DNA of 64,000 bases from Streptomyces sp. Edi4. GTDB lineage: Bacteria; Actinomycetota; Actinomycetes; Streptomycetales; Streptomycetaceae. The notes beneath the pieces are model-generated. The model was not told where the DNA came from. It did not search any database and worked only from the letters and a program-made list of their open reading frames with translations. Within the stretch, counting starts at the first letter, position 1; every line of letters begins with the position of its first letter. This document shows positions 8,203 through 16,967 of the stretch, piece by piece. Made by a program: the position numbers and the translations under genes. The stretch is from contig NZ_JBEJGY010000004.1 of assembly GCF_040253615.1 (NCBI RefSeq), positions 372,001-436,000 of the forward strand. Direction: 5' to 3'.

Positions 8203-9021
8203 ATGAGTGAGAGCGGCACGCTGGGTGCCTCGGGAGTGGCCGGTGCCGGTATGTCCGCGTGGAGACGTGAGGGGCGCGGACACCGGGTCCGGCGCCGACT
8301 GGCCGCCGTGCTCCTGGCTTTGGCCGCGGTGCTGTACAACGACTGGCTGCTGCAATTCTGGGTGCGCACGGGGCTCGATCAGCGCGACTCGTACGTCAGT
8401 GAGGCCTTCGCTGCGGACCAGCCGCACCGTGTGCTGTTCAGCGTGGTGGAACTGGCCACGGCAGCCTTGTTGGTGGCGGCGGTGGGACTGGTGATGGCGG
8501 AGCTCTCGTGGGGGTGGGCGGCCGCCGGATGGGGGGCGCTCGGAGTGTTCGGAGCGTGCTCGGCGGCGGACGTGGCCCTGCCGATGCGGTGCGCGCCCTC
8601 GCTGGAGACGGACTGCCCGGTGGACAGCGTGGCGCACACGGTGACCAGCGGTCTGGTACATCTGGCCGTGTTCGTCTCCATGGCGGCCTTCGTTCTCGCG
8701 GCCCGGTCGGGCTCCCCCGGCGTGCGCGGGACCGGGCGGTGGGCCCTGCGGCTGCTCCCGGTGTCGGTGGTCGCCGCGGTCCTCTCCGCAGGTCCCTACG
8801 TCGGCCGTCCGGGCGGCCAAGGACTCGCCCAGCGCGTGCACCTGATCACGGTGGGCCTGTGGTTCGGGTTGCTGGCGGCCACGCTGCTCAGGCAGCGCAC
8901 GCAGGCCGACGGCGCACAACCGACCGAGGGCGGACATGCTTGTCCGGCCAGGTCCTCCGACACGGCTGACGGCGGACGCGGCCACGGTGGCTCTGCGCCC
9001 GGCCGGCGCTCACCTGGCTGA
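8203..9021 (+). CDS. DUF998-like integral membrane protein
   Basis: The protein is 272 residues from ATG 8203, which has a strong AGGAGGT site 9 nt upstream; an upstream in-frame ATG at 8107 has none. It has six predicted hydrophobic segments between residues about 25 and 235, a conserved-looking loop with two Cys (MRCAPSLETDCPVDSVAHT), and a charged C-terminal tail rich in Gly, Arg and Ser. Arrangement and length suit the DUF998 family of actinobacterial membrane proteins, whose function is unknown. Confidence 0.7.
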   Translation: MSESGTLGASGVAGAGMSAWRREGRGHRVRRRLAAVLLALAAVLYNDWLLQFWVRTGLDQRDSYVSEAFAADQPHRVLFSVVELATAALLVAAVGLVMAELSWGWAAAGWGALGVFGACSAADVALPMRCAPSLETDCPVDSVAHTVTSGLVHLAVFVSMAAFVLAARSGSPGVRGTGRWALRLLPVSVVAAVLSAGPYVGRPGGQGLAQRVHLITVGLWFGLLAATLLRQRTQADGAQPTEGGHACPARSSDTADGGRGHGGSAPGRRSPG

Positions 9022-9364
9022 CCCGGAGAAGGCAGAGAAGTCGGCAATCCCGGGGAGGGGAGCCCGTAGCCCGGCCCGAACGGCCGTGCACACGCTGCCT
9101 GTCGGACGAAACTCGCATGCCCTCGGCGGCTGCGGCGCCACGACGGTGGTGTCCAGATCGTGCTCACAGCGGGGAGCCCGCACCAACTGCGTTCTCGGTG
9201 ACCGCCGTTGGGCATTGTCCTGATCCGGTCCCCTTCGGACCGTTGCGTGCGCGAGGACTTGCCAAGCCCTTGACGATCCGTTCCCTGGGCGTTAAACCGG
9301 CCGCCCACGTCCTCGCAGCGTGCTGTCCCTAGGTTTCCCCGGGGGCTTGGGGAATGAAGGGAAC
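9022..9364. other. Intergenic region before the second ABC transporter
   Basis: About 340 nt without a credible gene. A TTGACG hexamer at 9270-9275 could be a -35 element for the downstream ABC operon, but the matching -10 (about 9293-9298) is poor. No long inverted repeat was seen. Confidence 0.4.
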
Positions 9365-10324
9365 ATGGACACACTCCGCGCGGTCCGCGCCTGTGGGATC
9401 ACCAAATACTTCGGCGACGTCGTCGCACTCGACGGCGTCGATCTGGAGGTGACGCAGGGACAGATCCACGGCTTGGCCGGGCCGAACGGCGCGGGCAAGA
9501 CGACGCTGCTCGGTCTCCTGCTCGGCCTGGCCGTCGCCGACAGCGGGAGCCTTCACATCCTCGGTACGCCGCTCACGCGGACGCTCAGTGCCCCCGACGG
9601 CGTGGCCGGCTTCGTGGACGGCCCCGGCCTCTACCCCGCACTCACCGCACGGCAGAACCTCGCCGCGCTTGCCGCCCTGCGCACACGTGGCGGCCGCGCC
9701 GCGGGGAGCGGGGCGAGGATCGACGACGTACTCGACCAGGTCGGTCTCACCGCCGTCGCCGACGAGCGCGCCCGGGGCTTCTCGCTCGGGATGCGCCAGC
9801 GCCTCGGGCTCGCGGCCGCCCTGCTCACCGGGCCCCGCCTCCTCGTCCTGGACGAACCCTCCAACGGACTCGATCCGGCCGGCAAGCAGCACGTGCACGC
9901 GGTCCTGACCCGGCTCGCCCAGGCCGGGACGAGCATCGTGCTCTCCAGCCACCGCATGGACGACCTCGAGGCCCTGTGCTCCGAGGTCACCATCCTCGCC
10001 ACCGGACGCGTCGTCTTCTCGGGCCCGCTGCGCGAACTGGCCGCCGAGAACCGCGCATTGCGCTACCGGCTGCGGACCGGGGACCCTCGAGCGGCCCGCC
10101 GGACGGCCGCCGAAACGACCGGGATCCGGCTTCTGGACGACGCCGGCGCACGGCAGGATGCCGAGGTCGTCGTCGTGGACGCGGACGTGGCCGCACTCGA
10201 CGAACTCGTCGTCGGCCTCGTGCGGTCGGGCATCGCGGTGCGCGAACTCACGCCCGTGATGTCGCCGCTGGAGGCCGCCTTCATCGCCCTCACCGACCAG
10301 CAGCAGGAGGCGACCCCCCGATGA
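9365..10324 (+). CDS. ABC transporter ATP-binding protein
   Basis: The 319-residue ATPase has Walker A GPNGAGKTT at residues 39-47, signature FSLGMRQRLGLA, Walker B LLVLDEPSNGLDP and switch His in SSHRMDD. The C-terminal region (ENRALRYRLRTGD onward) is the accessory domain common in ABC-2 exporters. GAAGGGA precedes ATG 9365. It overlaps the permease gene in ATGA, and a secreted phosphoesterase follows, so the three probably share a transcript. Confidence 0.92.
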   Translation: MDTLRAVRACGITKYFGDVVALDGVDLEVTQGQIHGLAGPNGAGKTTLLGLLLGLAVADSGSLHILGTPLTRTLSAPDGVAGFVDGPGLYPALTARQNLAALAALRTRGGRAAGSGARIDDVLDQVGLTAVADERARGFSLGMRQRLGLAAALLTGPRLLVLDEPSNGLDPAGKQHVHAVLTRLAQAGTSIVLSSHRMDDLEALCSEVTILATGRVVFSGPLRELAAENRALRYRLRTGDPRAARRTAAETTGIRLLDDAGARQDAEVVVVDADVAALDELVVGLVRSGIAVRELTPVMSPLEAAFIALTDQQQEATPR

Positions 10325-11724
10325 CAGCGCCCGTGGCCGATACCGACGCCGGGACCGGCCCGGACGCCGACGCCCGGACCGGCGTCGGCGACCGCTCCCG
10401 TCCCCCCGCCGTCCATCGCGTTTCCGTCTGGCGGATCTACCGCTTCGAGCTGGTCAAGCTGATGGCGCAGTGGCGGGTCCGGCTGCTTGTCCTGGCCTGC
10501 TGGCTCGCGCCGGGCCTCTTCGTGGCCGGGGTGAGCGCACAGAGCACACTCCCCTCCGACACGCTCTTCGGCCGCTGGACGCACGCCACGGGCTGGGCCG
10601 GACCGTTGGTGATCCTCGGCTTCGCGGGCACCTGGGCGCTCCCGCTGCTCACGTCCCTGGTCGCCGGCGACGTGTTCGCCGCCGAGGACCGGCTCGGGAC
10701 GTGGCGCCATCTGCTCGTCGCGGTGCGCTCGCCCCGGCGGCTCTTCGCGGCGAAGTCCCTGGCCGGGCTGAGCGTCGTCGTGCTGCTGGTGGCCGGTCTC
10801 GCGTGCTCAAGCGTGGCCGGTGGCCTGGTGTCGGTCGGCAACCGGGCGCTGGTCGGCCTCGACGGCCATGTGCTGAGCCCGCGTGACGCCGCCGTCAGGG
10901 TCCTGCTCGCCTGGGTGTGCGCCCTGGCCCCCACCCTGGCGCTCGCCGCGATCGGACTGCTCGGGTCGGTCGCGCTCGGCCGGTCCCCCACCGGGCTTCT
11001 GCTGCCCGCGCTCGTGGCGCTCGCGATGCAAGTCGCGCAGATGCTGCCGCTGCCCGTCGCCGTACGCCTCGCGCTGCCCGGTTACGCGTTCATCGCCTGG
11101 AACGGCCTGTTCACCGACCCCGGGCAGCTCGGCCCGCTCCTCATCGCGAGCCTTGTCGCTCTGGTGTGGGCCGTGCTCGCGACCGCGCTGGCCCATCTGC
11201 TGTTCACGCGGCGGGACTTCACCAACCCGGCCTACGACGGCGCCGGGCGGCGCGCCGTCACCATCGGACTGCTTCCACTCGCCGCCCTGACCGCCCTCAC
11301 CGTCGCCCTGATCGGCGCGGCGACCCCGGCCACGGGCTCCGGAATCAGCCAGGCCAAGATCGAGAAGTCGCTGGCCACCGCCTTCGGGCAGCTGTACCGC
11401 CTCCAGACCGGGCAGTTGAACCGTCCGGCCGTCACCGTGGCGCAGCTGCGTACCACGGCGGCGTGCGTCAAGAGCGACGGCCGGGGCGCCCAGGAGGGCG
11501 CGGGCAACGACTGGCGGTGCGTGGTGACCTGGCACCTGCCCGGCGCCGCGGTCGCGGGGACGGCCGTCTATCAGCTCGACGTCACGTCGGACGGCCGGTT
11601 CGTCGCCGACGGCGACGGTCCCAAGGAGGTCAACGGCTATTTCCTGGTGCGGACTTCGTACGGGGACGCGCCCAATCCGCTGTGGCAGTTCGACGGCATC
11701 GTCGACCTGCTCCGCACCCACTGA
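10321..11724 (+). CDS. ABC-2 permease with extra C-terminal extracytoplasmic domain
   Basis: The 467-residue protein starts with a polar 35-residue tail, then WRIYRFELVKLMAQWRVRLL and about six membrane helices through residue about 300. A last helix (TIGLLPLAALTALTVALIG, about residues 317-335) is followed by about 125 residues predicted outside the membrane, with two Cys (ACVKSDG and WRCVVTW) and a beta-rich feel. Ordinary ABC-2 permeases lack this tail. It may bind substrate or a secreted partner, perhaps the phosphoesterase encoded 27 nt downstream. That is inference; the membrane-transporter call is secure. Confidence 0.85.
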   Translation: MTAPVADTDAGTGPDADARTGVGDRSRPPAVHRVSVWRIYRFELVKLMAQWRVRLLVLACWLAPGLFVAGVSAQSTLPSDTLFGRWTHATGWAGPLVILGFAGTWALPLLTSLVAGDVFAAEDRLGTWRHLLVAVRSPRRLFAAKSLAGLSVVVLLVAGLACSSVAGGLVSVGNRALVGLDGHVLSPRDAAVRVLLAWVCALAPTLALAAIGLLGSVALGRSPTGLLLPALVALAMQVAQMLPLPVAVRLALPGYAFIAWNGLFTDPGQLGPLLIASLVALVWAVLATALAHLLFTRRDFTNPAYDGAGRRAVTIGLLPLAALTALTVALIGAATPATGSGISQAKIEKSLATAFGQLYRLQTGQLNRPAVTVAQLRTTAACVKSDGRGAQEGAGNDWRCVVTWHLPGAAVAGTAVYQLDVTSDGRFVADGDGPKEVNGYFLVRTSYGDAPNPLWQFDGIVDLLRTH

Positions 11725-11751
11725 CACGACACCCACCGAAGGGACAGTTCC

Positions 11752-14505
11752 GTGCAGGTAACTCGCCGGCGTCGGACCACTGAGCAGGACCGGATCACCT
11801 TCCTCGGCAGACGCATCGGCCGGCGCACCACGCTCGTGACGGCGTCCATCGCGGTCGCCCTCGGGGTCACGGGCACCGCCGTCGCCTCGACGTACCAGTT
11901 CGGCACCCAACGAGTCGGCCAGGTCACCCCCAGGGGCCAGGTCATCTCCAGCGACCAGTACATCGCCCCCTACGGCACCCGCACCGTCCTGGACGACGGC
12001 AAGATCATGTCGTCCTCCCTCAGCCCCGAAGGCGCCCACCTCGCGGCCTCGCTCACCGACGGCGACGCCGCCCTGGTGATCATGGACCTCAGGACCGGCC
12101 AGGTGAAGCAGCGCGTCGGCACCAGCGCGGCGGACGGTCTGCGCATCAAGAGCAACGCGGTCGGCCAGGAGGGCCCGACGTACTCCCCCGACGGCAAGCA
12201 GCTGTGGCTGGGCCAGAGCGAGGGTTACACCAAGTTCACCGTGGGCCAGGACGGCACCTTGTCCGACCCGGTGGCCGTCTCGATCCCGGCCGTCGGTTCC
12301 CAGCACGCGCTGGTGGGCGCGGCGGTCTTCTCGGCCGACGGCGCCACGGTGTACGGCGCGGTCAACGGCCAGAACCGGGTCGTCGCCATCGACGCGGCGA
12401 CCGGCACCATCTCGCACACCTGGACCGTGGGCAACGCTCCCCGTGGCATCGCCCTGGTCGGTGACAAGCTGTACGTCAGCAACGAGGGCGGGCGCCCGGC
12501 CAGGGCCGGTGACACCACGATCAACTCCTACGGCACCCAGGTGCCGGCCGATCCGGCCACCGGCGCCACCACCACCGGCACGGTCAGCGTCATCAGCGTG
12601 CAGAACCCGTCCGCGGCCGTCGGCAGCATCGGCGTGGGGCTGCATCCGACGTCGGTGTACGCCAAGAACGGCGCGGTGTTCGTCACCAACACCGCCGACA
12701 ACAGCGTGTCCGTCATCGACTCCCGCAAGGACAAGGTCGTCCAGACCATCGCCACCCGGCCGTGGCCCGAGGCGTCGGTCGGCTACGAGCCCAACGCCGT
12801 GACGCTCACCGACGACGGCCGCCTCCTGGTGACGCTCGGCCGCGCCGACGCGGTCGCCGTCTACCGCTACAACTCGCCCCAGCAGCCAGCGAGTTACATC
12901 GGTCTGCTGCCGACCGACTACTTCCCCGCGGAGATCGCCGCCGTCGGCAAGAAGGTGTTCGTCTCCCACACCCGTGGCATCGACGCCCGTCGCCCCGACA
13001 GCGCGGGCCACGCCACCCACGACACCACGTCGAGCCTCACGCAGTTCACGCTGCCCGCCGACAACGTCATCAGGGCCCAGACGAAGAAGGTCTTCCAGCA
13101 GAACGGGTGGACCCCGGGCTCGGTCGCCTCGGCCGGGGGCAGGAGTCACGCGCGGCCGGTGCCGGTGCCTGCGCGGCTCGGCGACCCCTCGACGATCAAG
13201 CACGTCTTCCTGATCGTCAAGGAGAACCGGACCTACGACCAGGTGCTGGGCGATCTGCCGCAGGGCAACGGCGACCCCGCGCTCACCCAGTTCGGCACGA
13301 ACGTGACGCCGAACCAGCACGCTCTGGCCCAGCAGTTCGGGCTGTACGACAACTTCTACGACATCGGTACGAACTCGGCCGAGGGCCACAACTGGCTGAT
13401 GCAGTCGGACAACCCCGAGTACACGGAGTCCTCGGCCGGCGAGTACACCCGCAGCTACGACACCGAGGACGACGCGCTGGGCCACCAGAAGTCCGGGTTC
13501 ATCTGGACGGGCGCGCAGGCGGCGGGCAAGTCCGTCAAGGACTTCGGTGAGTTCCAGTCCCTGGAGAGCAAGCCGTCCGGCGCGACGTGGCAGAACCTGT
13601 ACTGCGACTCCAAGACCATGGCCGCCACGGGCCGGCCGACCGCCTACCCCATCAAGACCGGCTCGGCGATCCCCTCGCTCAACAAGGTGTCGGTGCCGGG
13701 CTTCCCGCTGTTCGACCTCGGCGTCCCCGACATCTACAAGAACGAGATCTGGAAGCAGGACTTCGAGAAGAACGGTCCGGCGAACCTGAACATGTTCTGG
13801 TTCTCCAACGACCACACGGGCGGCCCGGCCAGCCCGGCCGCCGAGGTGGCGGACAACGATCTCGCGGTCGGCCGGATGGTCGACGAGATCTCGCACAGCA
13901 AGTACTGGAAGGACTCGGCGATCTTCGTCGTCGAGGACGACTCCCAGGCGGGCCTCGACCACGTCGACGGCCACCGCGCTCCGGTCCAGGTCATCAGCCC
14001 GTGGGCCGCGCACGGCGCGGTCGACCACCACTACTACTCGCAGATCACGATGATCCGCACCATCGAGCAGATCCTCGGGATCCACCCGATGAACCAGAAG
14101 GACAGCGCGGCCACCCCGATGGCGGGGGCGTTCACGCGTAAGCCGGACAACACGCCGTTCACGGCCGTGCCCAACCGGACCTCGCTGACCCTCGGTGTGA
14201 GCCCCCAGCCCTCCTGCGGCACGGACACCCCCGCGCCCCAGGACACCGCCGCGGCGCCCGCGCCGACGGCGGTGAAGGTACCGGCGGCCGAGCGGCAGCT
14301 CGCGGCGCGGTGGCAGGACTGGGCGTCGCACCAGCGGCTGACCGGCTCGAAGGCCGTGCCCGACTTCGCCAACCCCGCGCAGATGAACCGCTACACCTGG
14401 TACCAGACCCACGACTGGACCACCCCCTACCCGGGCGACCCCGAGCTCTACGCGCCCCATGACGTCCCGGGTGGCTTCCTGCCCTCGCCCGAGAACGACG
14501 GCTGA
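11752..14505 (+). CDS. Secreted YncE beta-propeller / phosphoesterase two-domain protein
   Basis: The 917-residue protein begins at GTG 11752, with GAAGGGA 8 nt before it. A basic N-terminus and a hydrophobic segment (about residues 26-47, LVTASIAVALGVTGTAVAS) indicate export. Residues about 60-450 carry repeated strands of a YncE/YVTN-type propeller (for example NAPRGIALVGDKLYVSNEGG and NAVTLTDDGRLLVTLGRAD). Residues about 480-800 are a PF04185-type phosphoesterase domain: ENRTYDQ at 491-497 with Thr494 in the nucleophile position, EGHNW, and a metal-binding EDDSQAGLDHVDGHRAP. The family includes phospholipase C and acid phosphatases; the substrate is unknown. It follows the ABC exporter genes closely. 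A strong hairpin after the stop ends the transcript. Confidence 0.9.
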   Translation: MQVTRRRRTTEQDRITFLGRRIGRRTTLVTASIAVALGVTGTAVASTYQFGTQRVGQVTPRGQVISSDQYIAPYGTRTVLDDGKIMSSSLSPEGAHLAASLTDGDAALVIMDLRTGQVKQRVGTSAADGLRIKSNAVGQEGPTYSPDGKQLWLGQSEGYTKFTVGQDGTLSDPVAVSIPAVGSQHALVGAAVFSADGATVYGAVNGQNRVVAIDAATGTISHTWTVGNAPRGIALVGDKLYVSNEGGRPARAGDTTINSYGTQVPADPATGATTTGTVSVISVQNPSAAVGSIGVGLHPTSVYAKNGAVFVTNTADNSVSVIDSRKDKVVQTIATRPWPEASVGYEPNAVTLTDDGRLLVTLGRADAVAVYRYNSPQQPASYIGLLPTDYFPAEIAAVGKKVFVSHTRGIDARRPDSAGHATHDTTSSLTQFTLPADNVIRAQTKKVFQQNGWTPGSVASAGGRSHARPVPVPARLGDPSTIKHVFLIVKENRTYDQVLGDLPQGNGDPALTQFGTNVTPNQHALAQQFGLYDNFYDIGTNSAEGHNWLMQSDNPEYTESSAGEYTRSYDTEDDALGHQKSGFIWTGAQAAGKSVKDFGEFQSLESKPSGATWQNLYCDSKTMAATGRPTAYPIKTGSAIPSLNKVSVPGFPLFDLGVPDIYKNEIWKQDFEKNGPANLNMFWFSNDHTGGPASPAAEVADNDLAVGRMVDEISHSKYWKDSAIFVVEDDSQAGLDHVDGHRAPVQVISPWAAHGAVDHHYYSQITMIRTIEQILGIHPMNQKDSAATPMAGAFTRKPDNTPFTAVPNRTSLTLGVSPQPSCGTDTPAPQDTAAAPAPTAVKVPAAERQLAARWQDWASHQRLTGSKAVPDFANPAQMNRYTWYQTHDWTTPYPGDPELYAPHDVPGGFLPSPENDG

Positions 14506-14511
14506 GACACC

Positions 14512-14544
14512 GACGGGCCGCCTCCACACGGGAGGCGGCCCGTC
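14512..14544. terminator. Hairpin terminator between convergent genes
   Basis: A perfect 14-bp G/C-rich stem (14512-14525 with 14531-14544) has a 5-nt loop. It lies 6 nt after the phosphoesterase stop and 22 nt after the convergent chaplin stop, so it can serve both strands. Confidence 0.8.
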
Positions 14545-14566
14545 CTTCAGCACCGCGACAGCGCGC

Positions 14567-14803
14567 TCAGCCGTTGATGCAGGTATTGCCGAAAGCCGGG
14601 TTGCCCGCTGCGGCAGCGCCCACCGAGTTGCCGCAGATGTTGGCCTGGATGTGGACCGGGATCTGGACCACGTTGCCCGACAGGACACCCGGCGAGCCCA
14701 CGGCGACACCCTCGGCGTGCGAGTCGGCCATGGCCGTACCGGCGCCGCCGAGTGTCGCGCCGGCCACCAGGCAGGCCGTCACGGCAAGCGTGCGGATCTT
14801 CAT
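14567..14803 (-). CDS. Short chaplin
   Basis: The 78-residue precursor has a signal peptide (MKIRTLAVTACLVAGATL through AMA) and a single chaplin domain of about 40 residues. The domain contains GVLSGNVVQIPVHIQANICG and NPAFGNTC, with the two conserved Cys that form the intramolecular disulfide. Chaplins are secreted hydrophobic proteins that assemble into amyloid fibrils on aerial hyphae and spores. This one has no sortase signal, so it is of the short (ChpD-H) class. A GGGAG site precedes ATG 14803; the upstream extension of the frame is not used. Confidence 0.93.
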   Translation of the reverse strand: MKIRTLAVTACLVAGATLGGAGTAMADSHAEGVAVGSPGVLSGNVVQIPVHIQANICGNSVGAAAAGNPAFGNTCING

Positions 14804-14943
14804 ATGTGATCTCCCATCAGTAGACGATGTGACCACTCATCCCACAGCAGGCAGTGGGCCATGCCTGCCATTGACCCATCCGGGGGCGAGGCTCAGCCGG
14901 AGCCGCCACCCCTCCGAGCGCCCATGACCCGCCGTCGCCTCCG

Positions 14944-15255
14944 TCACCGCGGGGCGGCCATCGCGCACAGGACGAGCGTCCCGACGCCGAAGATCACCAG
15001 GTGCGTCGTCAGGGTCCGCCACAGCCGCAATCCTCCGGCGAGTGCGCACCCGATCAGGAGGATCCAGAGCGCCACATGGGCCACCTCAGCCCGCTCCTCG
15101 GACTGCTGGACCAGGTCCTGCGGGCTGGGCGCGCCGAAGGACAGCCCGCTCATGGCCATGCCGTAGCCCAGCATGCCCAGGACCACCACACCGAGGAGTG
15201 CGCCCATCACGGCGCAGGGAATGTCCGCCTCCCGGCGGGAACGCGTTGTACTCAT
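14944..15255 (-). CDS. Small two- to three-helix membrane protein
   Basis: The 103-residue protein from MSTTRSRREADIPC has a helix at about residues 16-36 (MGALLGVVVLGMLGYGMAM), a polar loop with SPQDLVQQSEERAEV, and two further helices ending at the C-terminus. I recognise no family. It is transcribed alone; the 14804-14943 interval separates it from the chaplin gene. Confidence 0.6.
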   Translation of the reverse strand: MSTTRSRREADIPCAVMGALLGVVVLGMLGYGMAMSGLSFGAPSPQDLVQQSEERAEVAHVALWILLIGCALAGGLRLWRTLTTHLVIFGVGTLVLCAMAAPR

Positions 15256-15452
15256 CCGCCGATCCTTACGGGGCGGGCCGGGACCGGCATGAGTATCCGT
15301 ACTCAAGTAGCCGCCCGGCCAGGACACTTGGCCTGACCCGACTCATGGCGGTAGGGCCACCCTCGTCCGGTATGCCGCTTGCGCACGGGACAAGGCCCTG
15401 ATTGCCTGGGCTGTCCGAGGATCGCGGCGGCGGGTGCGTGGAGGTGGGGAAC

Positions 15453-15647
15453 ATGGTGGCTCTGATTCTGGTGGGCGCCCTGGTGCTCGTGGTCGGCGGG
15501 TGCGTGTGCGTGGTGTGGTCGACGCGTGGGGGGCCGCGCTGGGTACGCGCCGTGGCCGCCGTGACGCTCGCGGTGGGTGACATGACGCGGGGCGCGGGCA
15601 AGAAGCGCCGTCGGAGCCTGAACCGGAATCCCAGCGGCGAGGGCTGA
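15453..15647 (+). CDS. Small membrane protein, 64 residues
   Basis: Start ATG 15453 is fixed by GGAGG 8 nt upstream. One N-terminal membrane helix (VALILVGALVLVVGGCVCVVW) is followed by a basic tail ending GAGKKRRRSLNRNPSGEG. The family is unknown, but the ribosome site and codon use support a real gene. Confidence 0.55.
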   Translation: MVALILVGALVLVVGGCVCVVWSTRGGPRWVRAVAAVTLAVGDMTRGAGKKRRRSLNRNPSGEG

Positions 15648-15903
15648 GCGGACGGCCCGGCGGCGCCCGCCACCGAGCGCAACACCGCTCCCCGCACGGG
15701 AGTTGACCTGCTCCGTCGTACGCGGCTCCGACCGGTTCACGACGCCACCCACAACTGCCTTTCGGCCAAAGCGCGTTGGTGGGGCAATCAGGCAGCTTCG
15801 CCGAGCAACTAGCAGAGCACGTGACTCATCTAGCCGCCTGGCCAGGCACCCTCGGTGCCGGTTGGCCCAGGACACTTACACCGTCGTACGAAGGAGTACG
15901 TTC

Positions 15904-16893
15904 TTGACCCCCCAACTGCGAAGGAGCGCCGGCCTGCGGGGGCTGCTTGCGCTGCTGACGGCGCTGTGCGCGCTCATCGGCGCCACCGCGCTCGGCACGA
16001 CAACGGCAGCCGCGGCCGACCAGCGGCAGGCCATCTACGCCATCGCACACCGCGTCGACACGGTCGACGGTGTGGACGCCGCGCTCAAGCACGGCGCCAA
16101 CGGCATCGAGATCGACGTCTGCGCGTGGTGGAACCCGAACGAATGGCGTGCCTGGCACGACTGTTCCTCGGCCGGTGACAACCGGCGCGGCCCCAGCTTC
16201 GACAGCATGATCGACCGCATCGTCTCCAACGCCAAGGCGGGCCGGCGGCTGTCGCTGGTCTGGCTGGACATCAAGGATCCCAACTACTGCGGCGAGGCAC
16301 CCAACCGCACCTGTAGCGTGGCCGGGCTGCGTGACAAGGCCCAGCGCCTGACGGCCGCCGGAATCCAGGTGCTGTACGGGTTCTACGAGTACCACGGCGG
16401 CGGCACTCCGGACGTCGGCGGCCGGGGCTGGCAGAGCCTGGAGGGCAAGCTCGGCCCGCTGGAGGGCATCACGACGACCGGCACGCGTGATCAGGTCATG
16501 GGCGCGTTCAACCGGTCCGGTTCCGGGTTCCCCGACGGCCGCCGGGTGATGGACTACGGCGACACCGACATCACCAACGGGTTCGGCAACTGCACGGAGC
16601 CCGACCGGAAGACCTGCGCGGAACTGAAGAAGGGCGCCGGAGAACGCTCGGCCAAGCGGCTCGCGGCAACGTTGTCGTGGACGGCCACGTACAACGACCC
16701 CTGGTACGTGGACAAGCTGCTCGGCGACGCCCGGGTGGACGGGATCATCGCGGGTTACGGCGCCTTCACGGGTGTGCGTGAGTACGACGACAGCTGGCAG
16801 TGCGCCAACGCCATCAAGCTCATCCGCGACTGGGTGGGCAAGCACAGCTCCACCCACCGCATGGCCACCAGCGCCGACCGCCTCTTCAGGTAG
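15904..16893 (+). CDS. Secreted phospholipase D / sphingomyelinase D-like enzyme
   Basis: The 329-residue precursor starts at TTG 15904, chosen because AAGGAG lies 7 nt upstream and a good signal peptide follows (RGLLALLTALCALIGATAL through AAAA, cleavage near residue 38). The mature protein is a GDPD-like TIM barrel with His49, Glu69, Asp71 and His85 in IAHR, GIEIDVCAW and WRAWHDC. This spacing agrees with the His12/Glu32/Asp34/His47 set of spider and corynebacterial sphingomyelinase D. The enzyme class converts choline phospholipids or sphingomyelin to (cyclic) phosphates with Mg2+. Several Cys suggest disulfides. A role in attacking foreign membranes or scavenging phosphate is inference. 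Confidence 0.82.
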   Translation: MTPQLRRSAGLRGLLALLTALCALIGATALGTTTAAAADQRQAIYAIAHRVDTVDGVDAALKHGANGIEIDVCAWWNPNEWRAWHDCSSAGDNRRGPSFDSMIDRIVSNAKAGRRLSLVWLDIKDPNYCGEAPNRTCSVAGLRDKAQRLTAAGIQVLYGFYEYHGGGTPDVGGRGWQSLEGKLGPLEGITTTGTRDQVMGAFNRSGSGFPDGRRVMDYGDTDITNGFGNCTEPDRKTCAELKKGAGERSAKRLAATLSWTATYNDPWYVDKLLGDARVDGIIAGYGAFTGVREYDDSWQCANAIKLIRDWVGKHSSTHRMATSADRLFR

Positions 16894-16898
16894 CCGGC

Positions 16899-16964
16899 CC
16901 GGCCCGGGCCCGGATCGTCCCGGGCCGGCCGCGCGGCCGCCGCCCGGACACGCGGGCGGCGGCC
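16899..16964. terminator. Two tandem hairpins between convergent genes
   Basis: The first stem pairs 16899-16908 with 16919-16928 (10 bp, 10-nt loop). The second pairs 16935-16946 with 16953-16964 (12 bp, 6-nt loop). They fill the gap between the phospholipase stop and the convergent ligase stop at 16968 and probably terminate both. Confidence 0.7.
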
Positions 16965-16967
16965 TTG

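Noticed and set aside
9270..9298. A sigma-70-type promoter before the second ABC operon.
   Set aside because: TTGACG is good, but no convincing -10 lies at proper spacing, so it is not listed as a promoter feature.
10807..14709. A 1300-codon open frame on the minus strand.
   Set aside because: It lies opposite the permease and phosphoesterase genes, is Arg/Gly/Val/Asp-rich without any domain, and is a product of the high-GC codon bias of the real genes.
15300..15860. Apparent repeat of AGCCGCC(C/T)GGCCAGG upstream of two neighbouring genes.
   Set aside because: Only about 14 imperfectly matching bases in GC-rich sequence, which can easily arise by chance.
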